Shown here piece after piece: positions 33,151 through 45,513 of a stretch of DNA of 64,000 nt (positions are counted from its first letter, which is position 1; each line of letters opens with the position of its first letter). The DNA comes from Medicago truncatula. Lineage: Eukaryota; Streptophyta; Magnoliopsida; Fabales; Fabaceae. The translations under genes were made by a program, and so were the position numbers. The DNA lies in the NCBI RefSeq assembly GCF_003473485.1, contig NC_053045.1, positions 40,156,494 to 40,220,493 of the forward strand, read 5' to 3'. Below the pieces are notes generated by a model that was given only the letters and a program-made list of their open reading frames with translations, was not told where the DNA came from and did no database searches.

Positions 33151-34810
33151 TAAGGTAAGCGGTCAACAAATTCCGTCGTTAGGCCTTTTTGGATATCAAA
33201 ATCAATAATGCAACATTCATAGACCTAGGAGTCATGATATTGTTGTGTATGACCCTTCGAACTCCATGTATAAAAGGTCAAAACATCTGATGTTAGGAAG
33301 CTAAAAGTGTCAAAAACAAGTGGTATAAAAGTATGTTTTGATTCATTTGAAATATGAACCATCTATTTTAGAAACCTCTGATGTTACGAAGACAAAAGTG
33401 TCAAATGTAAAGTTTGAAATATGAACTGTCTATTTTTTTTTTTTTTAGTAAAGGATGAGATGAGATCTATTTCATGTTTGGATTCACTTTTTAAAGAGTA
33501 AAAAATAATTCTGAAGATTTTAGTTTTTGTATGTTTGATCTTGGAGGTTATCGACTAGAATTAATTTTGTCTATAAAATTGATTCTAACATAAAACCAAG
33601 ATTTATAGCTTTAATTTTGCCACCAATTGTGATTTTACCTTCAATTTTATTGTTCAACACACTTTACGCGAACTTTTGATAACCATAAATCATTTTATCT
33701 TAAATGTATTTTCAAGTAAAATCAATTCAATCAATATCAATTTTTACAGCCTTAAAACAAAAAATTCATCAAATATTAAAGTTGTAACTTATGACTACAT
33801 GTTCTAGGGCAAAGTTTCCCAACTATTTTATAAATAGTAAGCCATCATGTACATGAACATAGCCAATTGGGAAAATTTTAGAAATTAAAAATGCTAAACA
33901 AATATAGTACAAGTTAAAATTAAAGTATCTATCAAAAGCACAATTTTAAGACTCTTAATAATTTGTTTAAAACCAATGTGACTCTCCGACACACAATTCT
34001 AATTATAGTGATTGATCATTATATCTAACTAAATTGTAAGTAAGAAGTTGACATCTTCCAACAACTATTTTTCAATTTGTACAATTAGATTATCAAACCC
34101 CCAACTAAGTGGTTAAAAATACCATGTTGGTAAACATTAAATATTGTACTTAAAAAGAAATTTGTTTATCATTAACAACACCCTTAAACAAATAATCAAA
34201 ACATGATATAAAGCATAATTAAAGCAACATACTATGTCATATATTTCATGGGATCAATTCAAATACACCAAACTCCATCTATACAAGAATATATTTAAAA
34301 ACAAAAAAAAAATGATGTTGACTCCATATTCTTCTTGTGATCAACAACCATAAATAGATACGTCCTAGACTTTCGGTGGCTCCACATTAATGAAACTCAT
34401 GGGATCCTCTTCATCCTCATCTTCTCTCTCTCTCTCTCTCACCATTTCCATGTTTGTTTTCAGATTCTCGTCTCTTTTCTACAAAATTCTGTACCTTTCA
34501 TAGTTACAGCTGTAGTACTAATTGCAAGACATGGAAAACCAAATACAAGCATGGAAATGGAAAATGTATTGCCCATAATATTAAAGGCAAAAGATATTAC
34601 ACTAACTCCAATGCTAAACTGATACAAATAACAAAAAATAAAAATCAAGAAAGGTAAAAAGATTGAACAATAACCAAGGAGTAATCCTTGCCAAATGTCA
34701 AAGATTGTCTCTTTCTGTATATAAAATGTGAACAAACAAGGAAATAGGTGGGTGACATTGAAGATGTTGGAGCAGATTATAGTTACCTTGGTGTATATAT
34801 ATACTAAGAC

Positions 34811-34813
<3 letters not shown>
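33151..34813. other. Intergenic; weak minus-strand coding signal at its right part
   Basis: Mostly AT-rich non-coding DNA. At 34481-34365 on the minus strand a possible exon follows an acceptor-like TTTTGTAG. It would encode a (RE)n-acidic tail ending DPMSFINVEPPKV and a stop. The preceding minus-strand frame (34735-34460) is hydrophobic. No start or family could be assigned. Confidence 0.25.

Positions 34814-34845
<32 letters not shown>
34814..34845. repeat. (AT)n microsatellite
   Basis: A 32-base AT tract lying about 20 bases past the stop codon of the CLE gene, that is, in its likely 3' UTR. Confidence 0.95.
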
Positions 34846-34848
<3 letters not shown>

Positions 34849-34863
34849 GATTTTCATCATGAT

Positions 34864-35142
34864 TCAGTTGTGAAGTGGGTTTGGTCCAGAGGGAACTAGT
34901 CTCTTGTCTACACCATATCTTGGATCAATTTCAACCCCATGTGGAACTTGATGCATGTTCTGGTGGTGTATTCTTTGAAGATTATAGCACAAAGAACGTG
35001 GTTTTCTGTTGGAAAAAGAATTACAATGGTGGAGGTTTCTTGAGGAAGATGGAGATGGAAGAAACCTAGAGTTTGCTGATGAGGAGAGGAAGAAGAAAAA
35101 GAAGAGGAGAAGCAAGAATGAAGAAGAATGAGAGGTCTTCAT
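34864..35142 (-). CDS. CLE: CLE signalling peptide precursor
   Basis: A single-exon frame of 92 codons on the minus strand. Residues 1-23 (MKTSHSSS, then a Leu/Phe run, then SSSANS) form a clear secretory signal peptide. A variable basic, Ser/His-rich middle follows. The last 12 residues are RLVPSGPNPLHN, preceded by DPRYGVDK. This is a full CLE dodecapeptide, identical as far as I recall to that of Arabidopsis CLE9/CLE10. In the family the precursor is secreted, cleaved, and hydroxylated and arabinosylated on proline, then perceived by CLAVATA1/BAM/HSL-type receptor kinases. The peptide sits at the extreme C-terminus, as usual. CLE9/10-type peptides act in stomatal lineage and xylem development in Arabidopsis; the role here is inferred. 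Confidence 0.93.
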   Translation of the reverse strand: MKTSHSSSFLLLLFFFFFLSSSANSRFLPSPSSSRNLHHCNSFSNRKPRSLCYNLQRIHHQNMHQVPHGVEIDPRYGVDKRLVPSGPNPLHN

Positions 35143-37378
35143 TGCAAAGGAAGATAGGTTTGTGAATGGAGAGAGGAAGAGAGGTTAATTAGGGCATAGG
35201 AAGTGAAGTGATGGGAAAAATTATGAAAAAGAGGGAGAAGAGGTGATGACATTAGCTGTGAATGTATTAATGAGAAACAAGCAAGAGACACATGAAGTGA
35301 TATAATTGCCAAGGAAAGGAAATGAAGGGGACCTTACCTTACTATTGATTCATCTCAATTAATTGGGAGATTTTGGGTGTTATAATTTGTCAGCAAATAT
35401 AGCATCTCTCTCATAAAATGAGTCACGGAACTTAATTATGTGTAGGTGTTGAATGTGTAATTTCAATGTTGTGCATTCTTTTCTTTGGGGAGGATCCATA
35501 CTACTTATGATAGGATTGGTTGGCGTGTCAAGTATGAGTTAAATATTCTATATTAGAAAGAAAAAAAGTAAATGTGAAAAATATTTGGTTAAATATTTTT
35601 GACCCATATGCATAGATAATTAAGCGATTTAATGTCTATAATGTCTTAAAACGTTAGATAAAGACGTAGTATTTAAGAGTTGAGATCTTTTTTACTTCTG
35701 AAATAAAAATAAAAATATCAATTTATGAGAGAGGTGGACACAAATATAATGGTATGATTTTTTATTTTATTTTTAATATTTTGTTAAAAAAATAGGTTCC
35801 GCTAACTTCCTTTGTGTCTATATATCTCGTAAATTGGGCTATTCATTTCTTTGAGAAATAGAAAGAATCTTGAGCTGATGCTTAAATCATTTATGTAGTT
35901 CAAAACCCCATGTGATATCCACAAGCTTCCCCTCCATCGAGACCCAACAAGATCTTCATTGCATCATAAAATTGGTGGCAAATAATCCATTTTGATGTGA
36001 TTATTATGGAGATAGTGAGTACACTCAGTTGGCAAAAGAGGGGAATAATGTATTTTGATGAATAAATTTCAAACTTCGAAAAGTTTGGTTTAATGGTAAA
36101 AATATTAACATTGATACAGAAGTTTCAGATTTTAGTCTATTAATGTATTTGAAGGAAAGGAAGGCTAATGTAAATCTCTTTCTTGGTACCCTCAGTCCCT
36201 TAATATAGCCACCCATTGCTTTATTCATATTTTTTTAGAAATGTTGTCAGTGTAATTAATATGTCTGTTTTGTGTGTTAATATTATCAAATTATTCTTTG
36301 TTTATATGTGTATTAAATTTGACTTTTCATATTTCAATATAAATTAGTAATATTAATTAGGGGTATGTTTAGAAAAAAAATAATAAATGCACATCTAGTA
36401 ATTTAAAAGGGGATTTATATTTAGGGACAAAAATAAAGTTCAATAAAAGTTTAGATATAGGAACGGAGGGAGTATTTTTTTCATTACAACAACAAATTAA
36501 TGAATATATTTCTCTCAAAAAAAAAAATTAATGAATATATTAGTAGTAGTTTGTGTCCTAAAGAGACATGTTAACACCAAATAATTTTGAAAAGAACGTG
36601 TAATTTGAAACTTGAATCCATCATTCATTAAGGTAGAAACTGTTAAGAGCATGGGGATGGGATGTGATTGGTTGCTAAAAGGGGAAGCTACATCATCCGT
36701 TATGTAATCTTGTAAAAATGATTTCGTGTGACACAATGTTGATCATTAATTAATCATTTCGTATAGATGACTGTGTTTGACTCCTTGTTGTTTATGACGT
36801 AAACCTAATTGATTTTCTTACTTCTAATTGATTAGTATCGATGTTTTTAAATAACTTAGATACTAATAGAATTTAAAAATTTCCCACTTTAAAAATAAAA
36901 TACATGGATGTCCTACGTTGGATATCTTAGATCATTCTTGTAATTTAAGTTGAATCAAACTAAAACAAGTTGGTCTTAGATCGACTCATTTTCAATTCAA
37001 GTATTATCTATCATTAAACAGTGTTATTAAACTATTTACTTTGAACTAATATTAAATTGCATCATTAAAAATTTATTAATTACTTTGAACTAATTGAGTT
37101 GTGCTATAAGTGTTATTATTTTTTTTAGATAGCATGTAGTGTGACACTACCAAAAAAATAAAAAAGATAGCATGTAGTGTAAAAATCATCTTTTTTTTTT
37201 TACAAAAAAAAAAAAAAAAAATCATCTTATTTTTATGTGTTGATTTTTTCGTCTATATAGTATACTTCATAAATTTTACGTCAAATTTTAAAAAAAAAAA
37301 AAAACAAATTGAGACATGAAATATATATTTTCCGTTGTAATTTAATTCAGTTTTTCTCCCTTTATTATTATTTTAAAG
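35143..37378. other. Intergenic region upstream of the CLE gene
   Basis: The first 250 bp is purine-rich and is the likely promoter and 5' UTR of the CLE gene. Near 36455-36475 there is a lone Stowaway-like end (GGAACGGAGGGAGTA) with no partner. Nothing else was recognised. Confidence 0.4.
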
Positions 37379-38465
37379 AAGAATATACCAATTGGATTAA
37401 GTGTGTGTTTGGTATAGCGGTGGCGATAATTGATTTTGATAGAATTGAGTTTGAGTGAATTGATTTTGGTTAAAAGTGAGTTGAATGTGAATTGGTTATG
37501 TTTGGATACACTATATTAGAAGTGATTCATATGAGTTGATGTTGTTTGGATAGTTTGAATCAAAACTGATTTTGAATGTCTAATGACTAAATTATCCTTA
37601 TAATTAAAAAACTAAATATTTCATTCTTAATTAAAATAATTATTTAAACTTATCTAAAATCATAAATGGATTTTGATTGGTTCAACAATTTATTTAAAAA
37701 TAACTTCATATTATAAGAGTTTTTTTTTTTTTAAAAAATTATGAGTTTTTTCATTTTTATTTTTTGATCAAATGAGTTATTTTTAATAATTCCCTTACGT
37801 CTCCCACTCCCCCTTCTTCATTTCTCCATAAGCTTCCACTTCTATCCACTATCCATTTTCATCTTTTTTTCCACCTCTCAAATACTCTACATTTTCCTTT
37901 TCCATCTTCCATTTCCATCTTCTTCTAACCTTTTCTTCTTCCCAATTTCAACATTTTTCTCTCATACCATTTCTCTATTACTCAACTCACCAATTAAGAA
38001 CAAATCTCTCCATCACTCATCACTATTTTCCTTTTCCATCTTTTTCTATCTGTTTCATCTGCAAATCCAACAAAATTAGGATAGATCAGCAAAAATAAAG
38101 AAGAAGAAAGATGTTCTTTTTGAGGAAGAAGAAGAAGAAGAAGAAAAATGTTTATTCATAGGAAATTGGGAAGAAAACATGGGTATATTGGTAACTATAC
38201 ATGTCATTGTAATCAAAACTGAGTTTCACAAAAGCAGAAGCTAGGAATACCAGCTTCTGTTGTACTGTCGTTTTGAGATCAAAACTGAGTTTTCTGAAAG
38301 CACTTTTCATTCTCCCAAACAAAAAAAAAAAAAAAATCTAAAAACCACGTTTGAAAAAATAAACTTAGGTTTGGCTGTTAAAAAAGTGATGTCAAACATA
38401 TAATAAGAGGATGCTTGAAGAATTTCAGCTAGACGACTTGTCTCATCAAACAATAAACAATGACT
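37379..38465 (+). other. Third copy of the PAP upstream sequence, split by an insertion
   Basis: AAGAATATACCAATTGGATTAAG (37381-37403) and AGGATGCTTGAAG...TCAGCTAGACGACTTG (from 38407) match, once joined, the sequence upstream of the PAP genes at 40041-40130 and 45427-45460. No phosphatase coding sequence follows this copy. Confidence 0.65.
37406..38406. mobile_element. About 1 kb insertion, probably a hAT-like MITE
   Basis: Bounded by the two halves of the PAP-upstream sequence. It begins TGTGTGTTTGGTATAGCGG, and the inverted right end is TATGTTTGACATCAC, so the end match is weak. It is rich in 'AATTGATTTTG' motifs. No coding frame and no clean target duplication. Confidence 0.5.
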
Positions 38466-38764
38466 TATGACTTGTTTATTTTATTTTACTACATATGACT
38501 TTTGGTTTCTCTAATTGTTTATTTAATTTACAATGACTTATGACTTTGCTTATTTTATTTTACATTTTCTTACTTAATTGCTTGTTAAATTCTACGGGAA
38601 GCTTCCTATTTATCATTAAATATCTTATCAACTTATATTTTATTCTATATTCATACGTAGTACTACTAGTTATACCTAAGAAATCAAAACGGAGTATACT
38701 ATTAATAAACCCGACAATAAATCCTAACTAACCTAAGGAGTGTAAGGAGAGGATTTACAAATTA

Positions 38765-39038
38765 CTCCCTCCGTTCCTTTTTAAATGTCACTTTTGGAGA
38801 AAAATTTTGTTCATATTTAACTGTCACTTTTAAAGTTCAATGCAACATTAAATATTGTTTTACCAATATTATCCTTAGTTATTTATTGTGGAGAAAGAAA
38901 TATATGAAATGAATATTAAATGAATAAAGTCATAGTAAAAGTATAGCTTATTGCATCAAAAGTAGTATCAATTGTTAATTGTCTTGATTGATTTGTATAA
39001 AATATCAAAGTATAACAATTAAAAATGAACAAAGGTAG
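38765..39038. mobile_element. Stowaway-like MITE, 274 bp
   Basis: The left end CTCCCTCCGTTCCTTTTTAA and the inverted right end CTACCTTTGTTCATTTTTAA match, with TA on each side (38763-38764 and 39039-39040). It lies about 1.2 kb upstream of the first PAP gene. Confidence 0.78.
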
Positions 39039-39040
39039 TA

Positions 39041-40238
39041 TCTACAAACAAAGTACAAGAAAACAAGAGAAAGGTGAAAATGGCCTTATGATTTGAGTGA
39101 AAATTCCCAAACGAGATTATTGCCACCAAAACTGTACATCAAAACCTAAATTCATATATTTCACTTTTAGCCATCGGAAAACTAAGATTTTTACTTTGCC
39201 CAGTAATTGTTGAATCAAAGGCTCCTTATGCTTAAATATATGCATATTTCTTTCCTTTCAAATAACACAACTAAAATACCTTCTTAGACTCGAACTGAAG
39301 ATCAATAGAAAAAATCAATCAAATTAGAACCCTATAGAAAAGGACATAAGAACTCATCCACCACCTACGAATTTGTCTCTTGAAAACACAAAATCGTCTG
39401 TCTTTTATCCTGAACAATTTAAATCAATTGAAGAGGAAGGAAGATTTGAACTAAATACTAGTGCCTAATACAATACAATGTATATACCAAACAATCAAAC
39501 AAGCCATTTTTCTTTATTTTTTGTTTTGTTCTGCATAAATATTCCCTCGATCCCTAATCAATTATAATTGTCCTTTGAAAAAATATTGTCCCTAAATATA
39601 AGTTTTCATACAAATTAATAGATGCATTTTTTTTTTTCAAACATAATCCTAATTAAAACTAGTAGTACTAACTGATCTTGAAATATAAAAATAAAATTTA
39701 ATAAATAAAAAAAATGCATACATACATATATTATATCTTGTAGTTAAACACAAAAACATTACATATTCAAACTTAAAAGGAGTAAATAATGATATTTTGC
39801 CTCTTGTTATATTGACATCAATCACATGATATGATAAATATCTACCATTTCATGATTCTATCTTATTCTTATACCGCTCATTATCCTTATCTCATCTCTA
39901 TCGTATTTTGCGCATCAAACAAGCCATTAGAGTGTTATCTTGATCAAGATTGCGAGAGAGTTCTTAAAGAATGAAGCCAAAAAGAAGTCAATATAATTGA
40001 GGGAATAGATAAATATTCTACATTATTTATTTTTATTTTTAATGCAATCAATATACCAAATGGATTAGAGGATGCTTTAGAGAGTTTTAGCTAGACGACT
40101 TAACTCATCAAACAATAAACAATGACGAGTATGAATGAATAATCATATATTCCATTCAATGCCAAATCAATTAACCAATTCATCTTCATCTCCTTCTATT
40201 TCAACTAATTCCCATTACAATTACCATTTAGAATAATC
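39041..40238. other. Upstream region of the first PAP gene
   Basis: AT-rich. It contains a lone Stowaway-like string at 39543 (CCCTCGATCCCTAATCAA). From 40041 it carries the conserved upstream sequence shared with 45427 and 38407. No gene was recognised. Confidence 0.4.
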
Positions 40239-43200
40239 ATGATTCCTTGCACAATACTCTTCCTCTATCTTTCATTAACCTTCACCTCCAACCTTGTCCA
40301 ATCAAAATCCTCCCTAACAGTAACCCCAACAACCCTATCAAAATCCGGCGACACTGTCACACTACGGTGGTCCGGTATCCAATCACCCTCAGAGCTAGAC
40401 TTTGTAGCAATCTACTCACCACCCACCTCCTCCTACGACAACTTCATCGGCTACCTCTTCCTCTCTAAATCACCCACCTGGCAATCCGGTTCTGGCACCC
40501 TCTCCCTCCCTCTCATCAACCTCCGTTCCAACTACATCTTCCGTATCTTCCATTGGACCCAATCAGAAATCAACCATAGTCGTCATGACCATGACCATAA
40601 CCCCTTACCGCAAACCGGAAACCTTCTCGCCATTTCTGAAGAGGTTTCGTTTGTTTCTGGTCAGGGACCGGAGCAGATTCATCTTGCTTTTGCGGATGAA
40701 GAAGATGCTATGCGGGTTATGTATGTGACTAGGGATCCGAAGGAAACATATGTGTGGTATGGGGAGAGAAAATGTCAGATGGGAGGACTGGCAGTGGCGC
40801 GAGTGAAGAGGTATGAGAGGGAGCATATGTGTGATTTTCCTGCTAACGACAGTGTTGGTTGGAGGGATCCTGGTTATATACATGATGCTTTAATCACTGG
40901 TTTAAAGAAAGGAAGAAGATACTACTATAAGGTTTTCTTCTGTTTATTCAGTTTAATCTATTAGCATAAGTATTTCGCTTTCTTTGTTATGTGCTTTTAG
41001 GTTTTGTTTTGATAAACTTTTTTACTTGTGTGTTTGCTTGTAAAACAAGCTAATCAAAATTAGATCGGACATTGAACATATGTTGATAACTGTTTAAAGT
41101 TTAAAGGTTTGACCGGAATTGGATTAGAGGAATTCGACCGAGGTTGGATTGGAGCTCGACCGGTAATAAATAAATATAATTTTTAAAATGTATATCAATA
41201 AGAAATAATACAATATTGATAACTTATCATTAAAATAAAATAGAAAAATTAGTCTGAGGTTTGAATTTGGCTACTTAAGTATAAACAATACCTCGATATT
41301 TTGTTGGGTGTGTTTGATTCGATAAAAAAATAAGGGATTGAACACATTTTTTTTGCACCCTATATTTTATTTACAAACTGGTTATAGGTACCGGACAAAA
41401 AAGTAGTAAGAGACTTCCCTCACAAAATCATAAGACAAATTTTTATTCATCGTACAAACTATAAAAATAAAAAAAATACCCTTTTTGGTTACAAACATAA
41501 AAAATATTATAAATGTGTATTTAGGGATCAAACTCAATTCATATTATTTTTTGCTTAATTTTGTTGAATCGACGTCAATTAGACCACCGTCTAATAAGAA
41601 AGATGATCATGAGCTTCCACTTTCTAGGGACATCATCGATTGCCGTTTGAGTTGGAAAAGATTTTTAAGTATTGGTCCCTGTGGGATCCCTTATCAACTA
41701 GTCAATCGTAGAACCCAACTATATTTGGGTATACAATAGTACTTGTTTTGTCAAAATAGGTTTTTTATTTTTCAAAAATAAAGAACTCAAGTGTAAGAGT
41801 TTCAAATCTTAAAAGAAAAAAATTATTTTTGTATGATAGCAACCAAGCGGTAGTTAGCTTTAACTTTTCTAAAAATCTCTAAATTTTTTAAAACAAAATC
41901 ATTTTTTAAGGCAATACAAACACGCCCTAAATCTGGTTCATTTAATCGTTTAGTATATGTGGTAACCAGAAACTTAACTTGAGTTATGGTGTTTTTTGTG
42001 TACCAGGTTGGAAATAAAAATGGAGGTTGGAGTGCAACTCATAGCTTTGTGTCAAGGAATAGTGATTCAAATGAAACAATAGCTTTCCTTTTTGGTGACA
42101 TGGGAACATCTACACCATATAATACATTTTTGCGTACACAAGATGAAAGCATATCAACCATGAAGTTAATCCTCCGTGATGTTGAAGCTCTAGGAAACAA
42201 GCCCGCTTTTGTGTCACACATCGGAGACATTAGTTACGCAAGTGGTTATGCATGGTTGTGGGATAATTTTTTCGCACAAATTGAATCGGTTGCAACCAAA
42301 GTGGCATACCATGTATGCATTGGAAATCATGAGTATGATTGGCCTTTACAGCCATGGAAACCTAATTGGACTGATTATGGAAAAGATGGAGGCGGTGAGT
42401 GCGGTGTACCCTACAGTTTAAGGTTCAATATGCCTGGAAACTCTTCAGAACCTACTGGAACTATAGCTCCAGCAACTAGAAATCTATATTACTCATTTGA
42501 TATGGGTGTAGTACATTTTGTTTATATATCAACAGAGACCAATTTTCTTCTTGGGAGCAACCAGTATAACTTCTTGAAGCATGATTTGGAATCAGTTGAC
42601 AGGAACAAGACTCCTTTTGTAGTAGTCCAAGGGCACCGACCTATGTACACCACAATCAACGGAACCAAGGATGTTCTGTTAAGAGAACAGATGTTGGAGC
42701 ACTTGGAACCTCTATTGGTGAATAACAATGTGTCCCTTGCCCTTTGGGGCCATGTTCATAGATACGAGAGATTTTGTCCACTGAATAACTACACTTGTGG
42801 AAATGGTGTGGGCCAGAGAGCAAGAGACAAAGGATATACCGTTCATCTTGTGATTGGCATGGCAGGGCAAGACAAGCAATCCATCTGGAAAACAAGACCG
42901 GGTCATCCCAATGACTCGATCTTTCCACAACCAAAACGGTCTTTGTATCGTGGGGGTGAATTTGGGTACATTAGACTAGTGGCTACAAAGCAGAAGCTCG
43001 TGGTTTCTTATGTTGGAAATCATGATGGCGAGGTGCATGACACATTGGAAATTATGGCATCTGGAGAAGTTTTCAATGGTAATATTAATGTCGATATTGG
43101 TAGTGCTAAACCTAAAGGTTTGATTGAAGAAGCTACATTATCCCGGTATGTCCAAGGAGGAAGTGTACTGGTGCTTGGGGCCTTTATGGGTTACATTCTC

Positions 43201-43278
43201 TGTTGGGTTATACATGCAAGGAAGAAGCCTGAGTCCAAGAGTGGTTGTACTATCGCGAAGACTGAGAAACATGATTAG
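40239..43278 (+). CDS. Purple acid phosphatase, PAP2/PAP9 type (first tandem copy)
   Basis: Two exons, 40239-40931 and 42007-43278, joined by a 1075-bp GT-AG intron in phase 0, encode 654 residues; Arabidopsis PAP2 and PAP9 are about 650. Residues 1-22 form a signal peptide. A fibronectin-like N-terminal domain ([20 protein letters not shown]) follows, then the metallophosphatase domain. Purple acid phosphatases cleave phosphate esters at a two-metal centre. All seven ligand residues are present: D262 (GDMG), D305 and Y308 (GDISY), N338 (GNHE), H441 (VQGH), H480 and H482 (GHVH). The C-terminal tail has a membrane segment ([17 protein letters not shown]) followed by ARKK, which in PAP2 anchors the protein to chloroplast and mitochondrial outer membranes. 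Database names for this subgroup often say 'probable inactive'; the intact ligands argue for caution there. Confidence 0.93.
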
Positions 43279-43699
43279 TTACTACTCTTTACAACTTTTT
43301 TTATAGGAGGTATAGAATTAAGTATCACTCATATTTGTTTGATCAAAACTCTGATATACTTGGAGACTTTATGTTTGAACATATGCAAGTTTTCTCCCTA
43401 AAAGCTTGTCGTTTAATTAAGGCATCCCTTGTAGTGACTTGTGTTGTTGTATAATATTCAAGTTTTCTCACTATGATTTTGTATGGGTTATGTTCCTTAC
43501 TGATAGAATAAGAGAAGTCTCGTCCCTATTCCCTAATTTCTTGAATTATTAGTTTTGAAGCAAATTGAGATCGAAAAATGGTAAGGTATTCCCCAATGTT
43601 AAACAAAAACATAGATTTCTCACAATTCTAACTTCTGAAATGTTATTTTAAAGAGTAAATAATTACTTTGTTCCCCAACTCTCTACCTCGCTGTAACAA

Positions 43700-44140
43700 T
43701 GGTCCCTGAGGATTAAAGACAAAGTAGTCATTAAATGTGCACTTCCGTTATCACTTTGGTCCATAACGTTAAATAATTATGTTAAGTGATGACGCGACGA
43801 AGGTTTTATGCTGACAAAGAGTATGGGGTGTCACAGAGACTAAAGTGAAAGTAAAAAATGGTCACTTTGATCTCTGCACCGAAAATCAATATCCTCGAAA
43901 ATCAATATCCCGAAACTCGTCCCAATTTCGGTTAAGTAACTTTGGTTACTTTGATTTCGGTTCAGAAATCAAAGTAACAATTTTTTACTTTCACTTTAGT
44001 CACTGTGACACCTCATACTCCTTGTCAGCATAAAATCTTTGTCACGTCATCGGTTAACAAAATTATTTAACGTCAGGGACTAAAGTGATAACGGATGTGC
44101 ACATTCAAGGACTACTTTGTCTTTAATCCTGAATCAGTCA
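43700..44140. mobile_element. Long-palindrome MITE, about 430 bp
   Basis: The arm starting GAGGATTAAAGACAAAGTAG (43708) is mirrored at 44110-44133 (CTACTTTGTCTTTAATCCTG). The inverted match continues inward through TGTGCACxTCCGTTATCACT and GGTGTCACAG for about 200 bp on each side. It is non-coding. It lies between the two PAP genes. Confidence 0.82.
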
Positions 44141-45055
44141 CCATAATCGAAGAATATATCCCCTCACAAAAATTCGCAAAAGGAGAAAGGAGGTTGGAAT
44201 TGTGAGAAAATGTAATCTAAATTAGGTTTCTCAAAAATATTAAATTCAATTTATTCAGACAAAATAAACCATTGTTCAGTGGTATATATAATTACTAACA
44301 TAAACCCTTAATTAAATTATATCAAAGTATAGGGACGGAGGTACTACATTGTTTAGGTAGGTGCAGTGAGGATAGAGAGGAGCATTGTTTACGACGTCAA
44401 TTCTCTACGACAGTTGCACGTGCAGTAACACGGCTGGGAATGTTAGATATTGAGATGCAAATTTTCTCTCTTGCCAATCGTACAATCATCGATAGTTTAA
44501 TATAAAAATCAAAAGTTCAAATAGTCCTCAACAAGTGTTTTTAAGTGGAGGCAATTCTCACGTCTTAAGCGGGTTTTGTGGACTTGTTAGACGCAACCAT
44601 AAATTTTAGGACCGTGGAGATGTAAAGTGTAGGATGAGGTACCCGCAAACACTATGACCATCAAATTAATGAGTAGAAAGTAAGGGGTATTGAAAGGATA
44701 TAAGTGGTGTACCTTATGCTATGGTACAAAGATCCATTTATATATGCATCTAAGGATATAATTGTTGAGGCAGTCGTTGAAGAGCGATTACAGGCGACTG
44801 ATATGAAAGGATGAACTTGATGAATGTTGTGATGCATTGATGTTTGAAAGCGCTACAAACTTACATAAATTTTAAGTCTACTGATTGTTGATGTTTGGGA
44901 CAAAAAGAGCATCTATGTGCGAGAATATGGTTGAGGTCAGACCTATGTGTTCAGATTAAATATAAAGTGGACATTGAATTTTGGGCTAGTCTCGAACATT
45001 AGATAGACAAGTTGACTTGAAATAATCTTAGTTACATGTGTTTGAAAAGTTTAGC

Positions 45056-45059
<4 letters not shown>
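44141..45059. other. Intergenic, no gene recognised
   Basis: Non-coding sequence between the palindromic MITE and an AT microsatellite. No splice-consistent coding frame or RNA gene was seen. Confidence 0.45.

Positions 45060-45110
<51 letters not shown>
45060..45110. repeat. (AT)n microsatellite
   Basis: About 51 bases of alternating AT between the PAP genes. Confidence 0.95.
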
Positions 45111-45114
<4 letters not shown>

Positions 45115-45513
45115 AACTTGCAAGTGACTTAACCGAATATAAGTTAGGTCACCTTACATATATATAGGGACGCACATGTTTTTTTTCGAAAGAGGATGCA
45201 AGTTTTTTTTTTTTTTTTTTTGAGGCGAGGGACACAATTTTTTTAAAAAATTAAATTAATCCATCAAAATTGATACCTGAATGAAAAACTTTCAAAATCT
45301 CAAGTGAGTTAGGGAGGGGCACAAGTTAGTGATGTGAACTTAGTAAAATAGTGATCCTAAAAATCATGTATTGAATTTTGGAAAAGTCAAAATATGTAGC
45401 TAATTTAGCAAAGATCCTTGCAATAAAGAAGAATATACCAGCTGGATTAAGAGGATGCTTAACCAATCTTCATCTTCATCTTCATTTCATTCAATTCCAA
45501 CAAATTCATAATC

